64,000 nt of DNA from the NCBI GenBank assembly GCA_003696675.1, contig RFGH01000171.1, positions 1 through 64,000 on the forward strand. The letters are read 5' to 3'. The notes beneath the pieces were generated by a model. That model did not search any database, was not told the DNA's origin, and was given only the letters and a program-made list of their open reading frames with translations. This DNA comes from Planctomycetota bacterium (GTDB lineage Bacteria; Planctomycetota; Phycisphaerae; Phycisphaerales; UBA1924). Position 1 is the first letter of the stretch. Each line of letters starts with the position of its first letter. This document shows, one piece after another, positions 28,842-38,940 of this stretch. The translations under genes were made by a program, and so were the position numbers.

Positions 28842-29513
28842 ATGAAGATGGGACTGATGATTCTGGTGGCGGCTGCCGGCTCGAGCGTTGCGATGGGCGA
28901 CACGGTCGACGCGAGGTATGTCGGCATCGCCGGCGGCAGCGGGGCCAGCCACCTGCGTGTGGGCAGCACGACCTTCTACGCCGGTCACATGGTGCACGAG
29001 TTCACCTCGGGCGACCGTGAAGGCGAGCGTTTCAGCACCTTCTGCATCGATCTGGGCGAATACGCCAACTCCTCCGGCGCGACCTATCAGATCGTTGATC
29101 TGGCCGACGCCCCCGCCCCCGGCGTGCCCTACGGCCAGGCGGTGGCCGATCAGATCAACGCGGTGGTCGCCAACGCGGTGGCCCAAGGCTGGATCGACAA
29201 CCGTCTGCAGGCCGACACGAATCAGGTCGGGTATCTCGCGAAGATGGGCGCGATTCAGGCGGCGATCTGGGAGGCCCTCGGCGGTGATGTGAAGATCAAC
29301 TCCAGCCGCACGAGCGACAGCCTTGCGTACTACTACTTCCAGCTGATGGGGCAGTCGTTCGACGACAGCCTGCGGGTGAACGGGCTGCGTGCGATGGTGG
29401 CGCCCGGGCAGCAGGACATGCTGTATGTGGTGCCGCTGCCCCCGGCCGCGTTTGCCGGGATGGGCCTTCTCGCGGGTCTCGGCGGGGTGCGGGTTCTCCG
29501 CCGCCGCAAGTGA
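28842..29513 (+). CDS. Secreted VPLPPA-CTERM protein, candidate thioester domain (paralog 1)
   Basis: Signal peptide; TFCIDLGEYA; KMGAIQAAIWEALGG; VVPLPPAAFAGMGLLAGLGGVRVLRRRK. Confidence 0.8.
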   Translation: MKMGLMILVAAAGSSVAMGDTVDARYVGIAGGSGASHLRVGSTTFYAGHMVHEFTSGDREGERFSTFCIDLGEYANSSGATYQIVDLADAPAPGVPYGQAVADQINAVVANAVAQGWIDNRLQADTNQVGYLAKMGAIQAAIWEALGGDVKINSSRTSDSLAYYYFQLMGQSFDDSLRVNGLRAMVAPGQQDMLYVVPLPPAAFAGMGLLAGLGGVRVLRRRK

Positions 29514-29555
29514 ATCTGATGTGATGTGAGTCTCCTTCGTGTGTGTGTTGCGTGG

Positions 29556-29590
29556 CAACGCCCGGGCATCCCCCGGGCGTTGTCGTTTTT
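29556..29590 (+). terminator. Rho-independent terminator
   Basis: CAACGCCCGGG-catcc-CCCGGGCGTTG then TCGTTTTT. Confidence 0.85.
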
Positions 29591-29827
29591 GGTCGTGAGG
29601 GGCGAGCGTGCCGGGGTGGGGCGGCATCTGTACGGTTGTCCGATAAAAACAGATTCCAGTGGGCGGGTAAGAATGCCGCACCGATTTATGGGAGTTCGCG
29701 TGATCCGATAGTTCTGTTTGTGCTGAATTTGTGCGTATTCCCTTTGATCAAGGGGGGTTGGACGAGAGAATGTGGGTGGGAAATCACGCCCGGGCTTGGT
29801 GCAAAGTCCGGGATGGGAGGAGTTCAG

Positions 29828-30499
29828 ATGAAGATGAGCATCGGAGTGTGCGGGTTGGCGCTGTGCGCTGGTCTTGCCATGGCAGACTCGATCGACCTCA
29901 ACTACCAGGGCGTAGCCGGTGGTGACGGGTCGACCACCCTGCGGATCAACGGGACGAACTTCAAGGCCGGGCACATGGTTCACGAGGTGCTCAGCGGCCC
30001 GAACGCCGGATCGCAGTACAACACTTTCTGCATCGAGATCGGCGAGTTCGCGACGACGGGTGCGGCGACCTATTCGCTGGTGAATCTGGCTGACGCGCCG
30101 GCGCCAGGTGCGCCGTACGGTCAGTCGGTGGCCGACGCGGTGAGCGCCGTGGTCGCCAACGCGATCGCCAAGGGCTGGATCGATTCGCGTCTGCAGGCCG
30201 ATTCGGGACAGGTCGGTTACCTCGGCAAAATGGGCGCGATCCAGGCTGCGATCTGGGAGGCGCTGGGTGAGGATGTCAACATCAACTCGTCGCAGACCAG
30301 CGATGAGCTGGCGTATTACTACTACCAGCTGATGAACGGCTTCGACTCGAGCGCTCGGGCGAACGGTCTGGTCGCGGCGGTGGCCGAGGGGCGTCAGGAC
30401 ATGCTGTATGTGGTGCCGCTGCCCCCGGCGGCGTTCGCGGGCGCGGGGCTGCTGTTGATCGGTGCCGGCGTTCGCGCGTACCGTCGTCGCCACGCCTGA
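29828..30499 (+). CDS. Secreted VPLPPA-CTERM protein, candidate thioester domain (paralog 2)
   Basis: Signal peptide; TFCIEIGEFA; KMGAIQAAIWEALGE; VVPLPPAAFAGAGLLLIGAGVRAYRRRHA. Confidence 0.8.
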   Translation: MKMSIGVCGLALCAGLAMADSIDLNYQGVAGGDGSTTLRINGTNFKAGHMVHEVLSGPNAGSQYNTFCIEIGEFATTGAATYSLVNLADAPAPGAPYGQSVADAVSAVVANAIAKGWIDSRLQADSGQVGYLGKMGAIQAAIWEALGEDVNINSSQTSDELAYYYYQLMNGFDSSARANGLVAAVAEGRQDMLYVVPLPPAAFAGAGLLLIGAGVRAYRRRHA

Positions 30500-30525
30500 T
30501 CGGTTGCAGAACTTCGTGATCTCTC

Positions 30526-30560
30526 AACAGCGCCCGGCCGCCCGGCCGGGCGTTGTCTTG
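30526..30560 (+). terminator. Candidate intrinsic terminator
   Basis: CAAC(agc)GCCCGGCC-loop-GGCCGGGCGTTG then TCTTG. Confidence 0.55.
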
Positions 30561-30754
30561 CGCTCGTGACTCGGTGCGGGTTCTCGGACGCGGATTGCGA
30601 CCCATAACCGTCGGCGGGTGGGCGATTGCTTTAATATGCCCGAAAGTGGGGGAAATTGCGTAGAAATCGCCCTTCTGACGCGGACAATGGGCCTTCCTTG
30701 CGGAGGAGGATCCGGGGGGATGACACATAGGAACAACCGAACAGGAGCGGAGAG

Positions 30755-31432
30755 ATGATGATGAGGCAGGCATTGGCCGCGGCGGCTCTGGCGTGGCTGG
30801 CCGGGACGGCGATGGGCGGCACGATCGACGCGCGGTATGTGGGCGTGGCCGGCGGCACTTCGGCGACGCATTTGCGTGTGGGCGGCACGACCTACTACGC
30901 CGGGCACATGGTGCATGAGTTCACGGGCGGCGCGCGCAGCGGCGAGCGTTTCTCGACATTCTGCATCGATATCGGCGAGTACGCCAGCACCTCGGGCGCG
31001 ACCTACGAGATCCTGAGCCTGGCGGACGCGCCGAATCCCGGCGTGCCCTACGGCCAGACCGTGGCCGACCGCATCAACGCGGTGGTGGCCAATGCGGTGG
31101 CGCTGGGCTGGATCGACAACCGACTGCAGGCGGATACCGACCAGACGGACTATCTGGCCAAGATGGGCGCCATCCAGGCGGCGATCTGGGAGGCGATCGG
31201 CGGCGATGTGCAGCTCGGCTCGAGCGCCACGACGGCATCGCTGAGCAGTTATTACAACACGCTGATGAACGACGCGACATTCGACGACGGGCTGCGGATC
31301 TCCGGGCTGCGTGCGATGGTGGCGCCCGGTCAGCAGGACATGCTGTATGTGGTGCCGCTGCCCCCGGCCGCCTTCGCGGGCGCGGGCCTGCTGGCGGTCG
31401 GCTTCGGCGTGCGTTCGCTGCGTCGGCGTTGA
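30755..31432 (+). CDS. Secreted VPLPPA-CTERM protein, candidate thioester domain (paralog 3)
   Basis: Signal peptide; TFCIDIGEYA; KMGAIQAAIWEAIGG; VVPLPPAAFAGAGLLAVGFGVRSLRRR. Confidence 0.8.
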   Translation: MMMRQALAAAALAWLAGTAMGGTIDARYVGVAGGTSATHLRVGGTTYYAGHMVHEFTGGARSGERFSTFCIDIGEYASTSGATYEILSLADAPNPGVPYGQTVADRINAVVANAVALGWIDNRLQADTDQTDYLAKMGAIQAAIWEAIGGDVQLGSSATTASLSSYYNTLMNDATFDDGLRISGLRAMVAPGQQDMLYVVPLPPAAFAGAGLLAVGFGVRSLRRR

Positions 31433-31456
31433 GATGCGATGATGTGCAGATCCCCG

Positions 31457-31490
31457 AAGGCCCCGCTCCGGCGGGGCCCTTCTCGTTTTG
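31457..31490 (+). terminator. Rho-independent terminator
   Basis: AAGGCCCCGC-tccg-GCGGGGCCCTT then CTCGTTTT. Confidence 0.8.
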
Positions 31491-31502
31491 GAGCCTGGGG
31501 GA

Positions 31503-31754
31503 TCAGGCGTTTGGGGCGGTGTCGGGCGTGCGTTCGTCGGCGCGTCGCGCGTCGGCGAGGATCTGCTCGTACGAATCGCCCTCGATGATCTCGTCGCGAA
31601 CAGAGACAAAGCGGGTATCGAAGCAGCGCGAGCAGACGCCGAGGCAGTCGCGCGACTCGCAACCGGCATCGATGAGTTGCTGGCGTTCCTGCAGGGAGCG
31701 CGGGTTGTTGATGCAGAACAGGATGGGCTGTTTGGGGTGCGACATCCGTTCCAT
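31503..31754 (-). CDS. DUF1450-like small Cys-rich protein
   Basis: ILFCINN...GCESRDCLGVCSRCFDTRFVSVRDEIIEGDSYEQIL. Confidence 0.6.
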   Translation of the reverse strand: MERMSHPKQPILFCINNPRSLQERQQLIDAGCESRDCLGVCSRCFDTRFVSVRDEIIEGDSYEQILADARRADERTPDTAPNA

Positions 31755-31842
31755 GCTATCGGCGCGTCAGCGAATCCGGGCGCGATGATTTGTGCAGAAA
31801 ACCGCGGTGTTTCTCGGGATTAGCGGAGGTAAAAGTGTGCTT

Positions 31843-32112
31843 TCAAGCCTGGTCGCCGATACGAATCACGCATCCATATGGGGGGCAATCTCGGATTGCG
31901 GACGGGAGCGCACCCGCGTTTCGAGTCGCCCAAGCCTGGCGATCAACTCCGCTTTGATGGCGCGGAGTGCGGCGAGCCTCAAGCTCCTGTGCGGCGTCGA
32001 CCACCAGCGCTTTGAATCCGACGGGCGCGAGGATGAGAGCGCCGTTGTGGTTGGTGATGGTCCATTCGGCGGGGACTGGCAGGCCTTGTTTGGCCCATTG
32101 GGGTCCGCTCAC
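31843..32112 (-). CDS. Hypothetical protein translationally coupled to fcl
   Basis: GTG start overlaps the fcl stop (GTGA); [45 protein letters not shown]. Confidence 0.4.
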   Translation of the reverse strand: MSGPQWAKQGLPVPAEWTITNHNGALILAPVGFKALVVDAAQELEARRTPRHQSGVDRQAWATRNAGALPSAIRDCPPYGCVIRIGDQA

Positions 32113-33128
32113 ATCCGCGCGTCCGCATCGCCGCGGTGCTCTTTGAACCACTCGATCGTCCGCTTCAGGCCTTCCTCAAACCCCACCTTCGCCTGCCACT
32201 CGATGCGCTCTTTGGCGCGGGTTACATCGAGGCAGCGGCGGGGCTGGCCGTCGGGTTTGGTGGTGTCCCAGCGGATCTTCTGCTCGATGGTGGATTCGTC
32301 GGCGAAGCCGGTCAGTCGGGCGATGAGGTGGACCAGGTCGCGGATGGTGATCTCCATGTTCGTGCCGAGGTTGATCGGCTCGGGGTCATCCATCTTGGCG
32401 GCGGCCGTCAGGATGCCGTCGGCGCAGTCTTCGACATAGAGGAACTCGCGGCTGGCGCTGCCGGTGCCCCAGACCTCGATGAACTCCCGCCCGGCGTCCT
32501 TGGCCTCGATGCACTTGCGGATCAGGGCGGGGATGACATGGGAGGAGTGGAGGTTGAAGTTGTCGTGCGGGCCGTAGAGGTTGACGGGCAGGACATAGAC
32601 GCCCTTCATGCCGTACTGGAGCTTGTAGGCGTCGAGCATCTGCCACGCGGCCTTCTTGGCGATGCCGTAGGGGGCGTTGGTGACCTCGGGGTAGCCGTTC
32701 CAGAGGTTTTCTTCTTTGAAGGGGACCGGCGTGAGGTTGGGGTAGGCGCAGATGGTGCCGGTCTGGACGAACTTGCCTCCGCGGTCCGCGAGCCCGTCGA
32801 GCCGGGCCTGCTCGATCAGGTGCAGGGCCATGGCCATGTTGGCGTAGAAGTAACGCCCGGGGTTCTCGCGGTTGGCGCCGATGCCGCCGACTTCCGCGGC
32901 CAGATGGATGACCATGGTGGTCTTGCCCGGGCCGAAGGCGTCCTTGTAGAGCCGCTTGCAGGCGTCGGGCTCGGTCAGGTCGTAGTCCTTGGAGCGGGGG
33001 ACGAAGATGTTGGAGTCCGGCACACCGCGGGCGCGGAGGCCTTCGAGAACATGGCGTCCGAGGAAGCCCGAGCCGCCGGTCACGATGACGCGTTGGCTGG
33101 ACCAATCGGTGGGGGAAGCGGCGGACAT
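32109..33128 (-). CDS. fcl: GDP-L-fucose synthase (NAD-dependent epimerase/dehydratase)
   Basis: [28 protein letters not shown]-type YxxxK (APYGIAKKA), [47 protein letters not shown]. Confidence 0.93.
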   Translation of the reverse strand: MSAASPTDWSSQRVIVTGGSGFLGRHVLEGLRARGVPDSNIFVPRSKDYDLTEPDACKRLYKDAFGPGKTTMVIHLAAEVGGIGANRENPGRYFYANMAMALHLIEQARLDGLADRGGKFVQTGTICAYPNLTPVPFKEENLWNGYPEVTNAPYGIAKKAAWQMLDAYKLQYGMKGVYVLPVNLYGPHDNFNLHSSHVIPALIRKCIEAKDAGREFIEVWGTGSASREFLYVEDCADGILTAAAKMDDPEPINLGTNMEITIRDLVHLIARLTGFADESTIEQKIRWDTTKPDGQPRRCLDVTRAKERIEWQAKVGFEEGLKRTIEWFKEHRGDADARM

Positions 33129-33259
33129 GGCGGGCTCCGTGCGGGAAGGATCGAACGGGACGGGGGCGGGGATGATAGTGGTGGGGGCGAGGAATGGTTC
33201 GACCAGAACCCGGATGTGGGTGGCCCCGCAGGGGGCTGGGGGCCGATGGAAGGGGCCTG

Positions 33260-34540
33260 ATGGCGCGAGCACACGGCCAATCCGGGGATGATCGGACCAG
33301 CGGCGGGCGGGGTCGTTGCCTGCGTCGGCGTGTGTGCGGCGTCCTGGCAGTGTGCTGTGCGGTGCTCGGGCTGATCGGCGTTGCACAGTTCGTCGTGGGG
33401 CGTCTGATGACGGATTCGACGCACGCGACGCAGTATCTGTGGTGGATCCCGGCGTTGTGGACGCTGGCGGGTGTGTGGGGGTTGCTCGCGGTGTCGGCGG
33501 TGTTGGGGCCTTGGTCGAAAGGCATGCGTGGGGCGATGCTGCGGCCCGTGCTGCTGGTCGGGTGCGTGGGCGCGACGCTCTGGGTTGTGTTCGGCGAATG
33601 GCACATGCAGCGGGCGGTGACGCACCGGCTGTTCGGCTCGCCGCAGGCCCCGCGAGCGGACACCCTTCGGCTGATGCACTGGAACCTTTCGGCGACCTAC
33701 CGCGCGGGGGTGGCGGATGAGCTGGTGGCGGCGGAAAGCCCGGACATCGTGGCGGTGGTCAATGCCCGGTACGACAAGCACCGGCGCGCGTTGGTGCGAT
33801 CGCTCGGCGAGTCGATGGCGCCGGGGGACAAGCAGATCCGCCTGGACGGGCGTGTCCGATCGTTCAGTGAACCGGGCCACCTCTTCTCGTCCGGCATGGC
33901 GATCATCGCGTCGCGCCAGCGCATCCTGCGGGCGGGCGTGGTGAATCTCGAGCATCTGGAAGGCACGGACCCGGAATGGCGGAGCTCGTGGGATCCGGGA
34001 TTCGTCGTGTGGTTGGAGATCGATCCGGGCGAGCGGTTCGCGTCGCTGGGACGCCCGATCGTGGTCTGGGTGGTCGACTTTCCGAGCGATCCAACCCTGT
34101 GGCGGATGCGGGTGGCCGAGTCGGCGCGGGATGCGGTGTCCGCGTGGAACGACCGGGCCGTGGTGTGTGACGAGGAGGGGCGATGGGTGTTCGAGCCCGA
34201 GCCCGGCCCCGTGCCCGCGCCGGATGTGGTGATGGGTGACTTCAACGCGCCGCGTGGCTCTGCGTCGGTCGAGCGGATCACGCCGGGCATGACCGACGCG
34301 TTCAGCGCGGTGGGCGTGGGGCGGGCGCGGTCGTGGCATCCCCGTGGGTTGGGGCAGGTGTCAAACTCGTGGGCGGGCTGGTTGGCGAGGCGGGTGGTGT
34401 GGACGCTCGAGCCGCTGGCCGACTGGCACATCGACCTGACCCGCGTCGGGGGGGCGTGGCGGGCATCCAAGTACCGCCTGATCCCGGTCGAGGGCATGCC
34501 CCACGCGGCCCAGGTGGTCGAACTGACCCCAGACCGATAA
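33260..34540 (+). CDS. Membrane-anchored endonuclease/exonuclease/phosphatase-like protein
   Basis: N-terminal TM segments, [28 protein letters not shown]. Confidence 0.7.
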   Translation: MARAHGQSGDDRTSGGRGRCLRRRVCGVLAVCCAVLGLIGVAQFVVGRLMTDSTHATQYLWWIPALWTLAGVWGLLAVSAVLGPWSKGMRGAMLRPVLLVGCVGATLWVVFGEWHMQRAVTHRLFGSPQAPRADTLRLMHWNLSATYRAGVADELVAAESPDIVAVVNARYDKHRRALVRSLGESMAPGDKQIRLDGRVRSFSEPGHLFSSGMAIIASRQRILRAGVVNLEHLEGTDPEWRSSWDPGFVVWLEIDPGERFASLGRPIVVWVVDFPSDPTLWRMRVAESARDAVSAWNDRAVVCDEEGRWVFEPEPGPVPAPDVVMGDFNAPRGSASVERITPGMTDAFSAVGVGRARSWHPRGLGQVSNSWAGWLARRVVWTLEPLADWHIDLTRVGGAWRASKYRLIPVEGMPHAAQVVELTPDR

Positions 34541-34605
34541 CCCAAAGTGATGATTTTGTGGTTCGCTCGAAATATCGCGAGATGACGGGGTGTTCGAGAT
34601 TCGTG

Positions 34606-34914
34606 ATGATGGCGATCAAGCTCAACGACATCCTGCCAATCGAACGCATGGAAGAGGCCGCGGAGTGCCTGCGGACCATCGCCCACCCTGTGCGGCTGCG
34701 GATGATCGAGGTGCTGCTGGATCACCGGATGACCGTGGGCGAGATCGCCGAGCTGTGCCAGGTCCGCCCGAATGTGGCGTCCGAGCACCTTGGCAAAATG
34801 CGTGACCGGGGGCTGCTGACGATGGAGAAGGACGGGCGGCAGGTGTTCTACGCCATCGCCGAGCCGGGCCTGCGATCGATCATCAACTGCGTGCGTTCCC
34901 GCTTCGGGGACTGA
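34606..34914 (+). CDS. ArsR-family HTH transcriptional regulator
   Basis: LRTIAHPVRLRMIEVLLDHRMTVGEIAELCQVRPNVASEHLGKMRDRGLLTMEKDGRQVFYAI. Confidence 0.88.
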   Translation: MMAIKLNDILPIERMEEAAECLRTIAHPVRLRMIEVLLDHRMTVGEIAELCQVRPNVASEHLGKMRDRGLLTMEKDGRQVFYAIAEPGLRSIINCVRSRFGD

Positions 34915-35052
34915 GTGAACGCTGACGCCGGGTGGGACTGGCGTGGATCGTGGTGTGTCGCCCGGAGACGGGCGTTTCTTTGGGGAATAGATGTCGATGA
35001 ATCACGATATATCAGGATATCAAGGCCGGGCGATCGCCCGGGGAGGTTTGCG

Positions 35053-35613
35053 ATGAATCCCTTCAGACTGGGCCGCTGGTCGCCCTACGCGGCCGGCGCG
35101 GGGCTGGGCGTGCTGTCCTGGATCACCTTCGCGTTCATGGGCAAGGCTTTGGGGGTGTCGACGACGCCGGTGTGTGTAGTGGGGGGTATCGAGCGGGCGG
35201 TGGCGCCGTCGCACGCGGACTCGACGGCGTATCTGGCCAAGTACATCGGGACGACCGCGGACCCCAAGCCTGTGGTGGACTGGCAGTTCGCGTTGGTGCT
35301 GATGCTGGCGGTGGGGGCGTTCGTCGCGGCGCGGGCGGCCGGGAAGATCCGGGCTGAACGGGTGCCTGCGGTCTGGGCGGCCCGGTTTGGGCCTTCGCGG
35401 GCGGTGCGATACGCGGCCGCGTTCGTGGGCGGGGTGATCCTGATCTTCGGGGCGCGGATGGCGGGCGGGTGCACCTCGGGGCACGCGCTGTCCGGCGGGA
35501 TGCAGCTGGCGTTGTCCGGCTGGGTGTTCATGGCGGCGATGTTCCTGGCGGGCGTGCCGACGGCGCTGCTGCTGTACGGGCGGGGCGAGATGAAGGAGGT
35601 GTCCAATGGCTGA
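35053..35613 (+). CDS. YeeE/YedE-family sulfur transporter component (first half)
   Basis: Multi-TM; FGARMAGGCTSGHALSGGMQLALSGWVFM. Confidence 0.85.
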   Translation: MNPFRLGRWSPYAAGAGLGVLSWITFAFMGKALGVSTTPVCVVGGIERAVAPSHADSTAYLAKYIGTTADPKPVVDWQFALVLMLAVGAFVAARAAGKIRAERVPAVWAARFGPSRAVRYAAAFVGGVILIFGARMAGGCTSGHALSGGMQLALSGWVFMAAMFLAGVPTALLLYGRGEMKEVSNG

Positions 35614-36205
35614 TGTCATGACCATGAGCACGACGATGGGCGCGATGTGGTTCGACACCCCGGGCAAACTGGCGCTGGGCGCGTTGACGGGGTTGGTCTT
35701 CGGTTTCCTGCTGCAGAAGGGCGGGGTCTCGAAGTTCGGCGTGATCGTGGATCAGCTGCGCCTGAAGGACTTCACCGTGATGAAGGTGATGCTGACCGCG
35801 ATCGTGGTGGGGGGCATCGGGATCTACGCGATGCGTGCGATGGGGATGGAGTTCCCTATGCACATCAAATCGGCGCAGATGCTGGGTGTGGGCGTGGGCG
35901 GTCTGATCTTCGGGGTGGGTATGGCGGTGCTGGGCTATTGCCCGGGCACGGCGTTCGCCGCGATCGGTGAGGGTTCGCGCCACGCCTGGTTCGGCGTGCT
36001 CGGCATGCTGGTCGGTGCGGCGGTGTATGCCGAGGCGTACCCGTGGCTGAACGAGCACCTGCTGAAGAATTTTGACTTAGGCAAGGTGACCATCGACGCG
36101 CAGCTGGGCGTGAGCCCGTGGCTGGTGCTGATCCCGCTGGCGATCGCGGTCGGCGCGCTGTTCTTCTGGATGGAGCGGGCGAAACGCCTGACACGGCCCG
36201 CCTGA
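35606..36205 (+). CDS. YeeE/YedE-family sulfur transporter component (second half)
   Basis: GALTGLVFGFLLQKGGVSKFGVIVDQLRLKDFTVMKVMLTAI; GMAVLGYCPGTAFAAIGEG; overlaps preceding gene by 8 bp. Confidence 0.85.
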   Translation: MADVMTMSTTMGAMWFDTPGKLALGALTGLVFGFLLQKGGVSKFGVIVDQLRLKDFTVMKVMLTAIVVGGIGIYAMRAMGMEFPMHIKSAQMLGVGVGGLIFGVGMAVLGYCPGTAFAAIGEGSRHAWFGVLGMLVGAAVYAEAYPWLNEHLLKNFDLGKVTIDAQLGVSPWLVLIPLAIAVGALFFWMERAKRLTRPA

Positions 36206-36248
36206 CAGACTCCTGTGCGTGGCGCCGGTGGCGACCGGCGCGTGCGAG

Positions 36249-36281
36249 CGACCCCGGGTCTCGTGGCCCGGGGTCGTGCTT
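36249..36281 (+). terminator. Rho-independent terminator
   Basis: CGACCCCGGG-tctcgtgg-CCCGGGGTCG then TGCTTTTG. Confidence 0.75.
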
Positions 36282-36297
36282 TTGTTGCGCAGCCGAC

Positions 36298-37356
36298 TTA
36301 CTGATCGTGCCCGGTGAACTCCGGCAAGGCGTGTCCGGCGTCGCGGAGGGTCTTCTCGCGGGACGCCAGCTCGATGTCGTGGTCGACCATCATCGCGGCG
36401 AGCTGTTCGACGCTGGTCTCGGGGACCCAGCCGAGCTTCTGCCTTGCTTTGGTCGGGTCGCCCAGGAGCAGGTCGACCTCGGCCGGACGGAGGTAGCGCG
36501 GGTCGAACTCGACATGGTCCTCGAAGTTGAGCCCGGCGTGCTTGAACGCCATGTCGGCGAACTCGCGGACGGAGATGGTCCTGCCGGTCGCGACGACATA
36601 ATCGTCGGGTGTGTCCTGTTGGAGCATCATCCACATCATCTTGACATAGTCGCCGGCGAAGCCCCAATCGCGCTTTGAATCCAGATTGCCCAGGAAGACT
36701 TTGTCCTGCAGCCCCATCTTGATGCGCCCCACGGCGCGGGTGATCTTTCGGGTGACGAAGGTCTCGCCGCGGCGGGGGGATTCGTGGTTGAACAGGATGC
36801 CGCACGAGGCGTGCATGTTGTACGACTCGCGGTAGTTGACCGTAATCCAGTGGGCGGCGACCTTCGCGACGGCGTAGGGCGAGCGGGGGTAGAAGGGGGT
36901 GGTCTCCTTCTGGGGGACCTCGAGCACCTTGCCGTACATCTCGGAGGAGGACGCCTGATAGTAGCGGACCTGCTGTCCGGACTTGTCCTGGAAGTCGCGG
37001 ATGGCCTCGAGCAGCTTGTACGCGCCCATGGCGACGGTGTCGGCGGTGTAGATCGGCATGTCGAAGGACACGCGGACATGGGACTGGGCGCCGAGGTTGT
37101 AGACCTCGTGCGGTTTCACATGGTCGATGATCTTGGTGAGGTTGTTGGCGTCACAGAGGTCGCCGTAGTGGAGCCTGAGCTTGGGATTGGGGTTGTGGGG
37201 GTCCTGGTAGATGTGGTCGATGCGGCCCGTGTTGAAGGAGGAGGCCCGCCGGATGATGCCGTGGACCTCGTAGCCCTTGGAGAGGAGGAACTCGGCGAGG
37301 TAAGAGCCATCTTGGCCGGTGATGCCGGTGATCAGGGCGCGCTTGGGGTCGGGCAT
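36298..37356 (-). CDS. gmd: GDP-mannose 4,6-dehydratase
   Basis: [87 protein letters not shown]. Confidence 0.96.
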   Translation of the reverse strand: MPDPKRALITGITGQDGSYLAEFLLSKGYEVHGIIRRASSFNTGRIDHIYQDPHNPNPKLRLHYGDLCDANNLTKIIDHVKPHEVYNLGAQSHVRVSFDMPIYTADTVAMGAYKLLEAIRDFQDKSGQQVRYYQASSSEMYGKVLEVPQKETTPFYPRSPYAVAKVAAHWITVNYRESYNMHASCGILFNHESPRRGETFVTRKITRAVGRIKMGLQDKVFLGNLDSKRDWGFAGDYVKMMWMMLQQDTPDDYVVATGRTISVREFADMAFKHAGLNFEDHVEFDPRYLRPAEVDLLLGDPTKARQKLGWVPETSVEQLAAMMVDHDIELASREKTLRDAGHALPEFTGHDQ

Positions 37357-37494
37357 GGAGATCGGCTCCGGGAAGGGGTGTCGGTTCGGGCAGGTCCCGA
37401 TTGTTGGGTCATCGGCCGGGCGGGGGCGGATCTTGCCCCGGATCCGGGCCCTGAGACGCTCAGTGGTACTTCGGGCAGGGGTGGTACGCCAGGA

Positions 37495-38940
37495 TCATCC
37501 GCCGGTTCGGGCCGGTTCGGGGACGGGGGGTGATTGAGAGCCGGTCTCGGCGGGCGGGGGATCGACGGCCCAGGGGTCGCCCGGGCTGGTGTGCTTGGGT
37601 GGTGGCGGGGTGCCGGGGGCGACCGGCTCGCCCCGCAGTCCCATCGCGCTGACGGTGCCGAGTGCCGCCGCGAGTGAGAGCATCGCGGGCAGGCGGGCTT
37701 TGCGGAACGCGGTCGATCGGAGCTCGGCGGGTTGGAGGGCCGCGAGCATGGCCAGCAGGACGATCAGGAAAGGCTCGTGGTAGCGTTGCCAGGCGTTGAT
37801 GGTGCTGCTCTGAGCGGCGGCGAAAGCGACCAAGGAGCCGAGCAGCACCCAGCGGGGGCGGTGGGGCACCGCCCGCAGGGACGCCGCGAGGATGGCCGCT
37901 CCCGCGGGAGCGAGCACGAGCATGGCCGGGCTGGTGCGACCGAACAGGGCCGGTCCGACGCCGGCGAGCGACCACCATCCGGAGTATCGGCCGGCGTCGC
38001 GGTCGAGGGTGGTGGGGGGGAGGACCGCCAGCGTCAGCCCCACGCAGGCGGCCACGCCCATCAGCCGGGCATGGTCTCGCAGGGCCCGAACCAGTGCCGG
38101 CGCGAGCCACGGGAAGAACCCAGCAAACAGGATCGGGATCTGCAGCAGGATGAACGCCGGCGTGGCGGTGTTCACGCCGGTGATGTCCGTGCGGAAGCGG
38201 GGCGGCGTCGTGCCGCCCCAATGGCGGACGAACCACGCCACGATCAGGAACGCCGGAAGTGTGAGGACGAAGGCGAGACTTGCCCGCCCCAGCCTCTGGG
38301 CGGGTTGATCGAACAGGCCGGGTCGGGTCCCGTGCACGCCCATCCACGCGGCCAGCCAGATCGGTGCGGCCGCCCAGAGATGGATCTGGCGGGTCAGAAC
38401 AAGACACACGAGCACGCCGCTCGCAGCGAGGATCGACCGCCAGGACCGGGGTTCGTGCACGCACAGCGCCAGCACTACGAACACGCCCAGCCACGAGAGG
38501 TTGTCCGGCAGCAGCCAGGCCGAGGCGCCGAGCACATACAGCGATGCGCTCAGGGGCAGCGTCAGCAGGATGCCGTCGCGGGCGGTGGTCCGGCGCGCGG
38601 TCCAGGCGGCGACGGCGGCAATGAATCCGGCCCCGATCAGGGCGCTGGCCACGCGGAGAGCGCCGGTGGAATCCGCGCCGATGCGGGCCAGCGTCGAGAG
38701 CAGGATGTGGTAGCCGGGCGTGGTGGCGGTCAGCGGGTTCGAGAGATCGAACTGCGGCCAATCCCGGGCGAGTTGGCGGATGAATGGCTCGTGGTAGACG
38801 GTCGAATCCCACGCGGCGCGTCCGGCGTTGTGACCGGCGGCGATCAACACCAGCGGGACCAGCAGGGCGATGATCGCGGCGACGCCCGCGGCCGCGAGCG
38901 TCTCGCCGAGCGGTGTGCCTCCGTCGCGTCGGTGGTTCAT
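37495..38940 (-). CDS. Multi-TM GT-C-type glycosyltransferase-like protein (ALG10/DIE2-like motif)
   Basis: YHEPFIRQLARDWPQFDLSNPLTATTPGYHILLSTLARIG; about ten or more hydrophobic segments. Confidence 0.6.
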   Translation of the reverse strand: MNHRRDGGTPLGETLAAAGVAAIIALLVPLVLIAAGHNAGRAAWDSTVYHEPFIRQLARDWPQFDLSNPLTATTPGYHILLSTLARIGADSTGALRVASALIGAGFIAAVAAWTARRTTARDGILLTLPLSASLYVLGASAWLLPDNLSWLGVFVVLALCVHEPRSWRSILAASGVLVCLVLTRQIHLWAAAPIWLAAWMGVHGTRPGLFDQPAQRLGRASLAFVLTLPAFLIVAWFVRHWGGTTPPRFRTDITGVNTATPAFILLQIPILFAGFFPWLAPALVRALRDHARLMGVAACVGLTLAVLPPTTLDRDAGRYSGWWSLAGVGPALFGRTSPAMLVLAPAGAAILAASLRAVPHRPRWVLLGSLVAFAAAQSSTINAWQRYHEPFLIVLLAMLAALQPAELRSTAFRKARLPAMLSLAAALGTVSAMGLRGEPVAPGTPPPPKHTSPGDPWAVDPPPAETGSQSPPVPEPARTGG

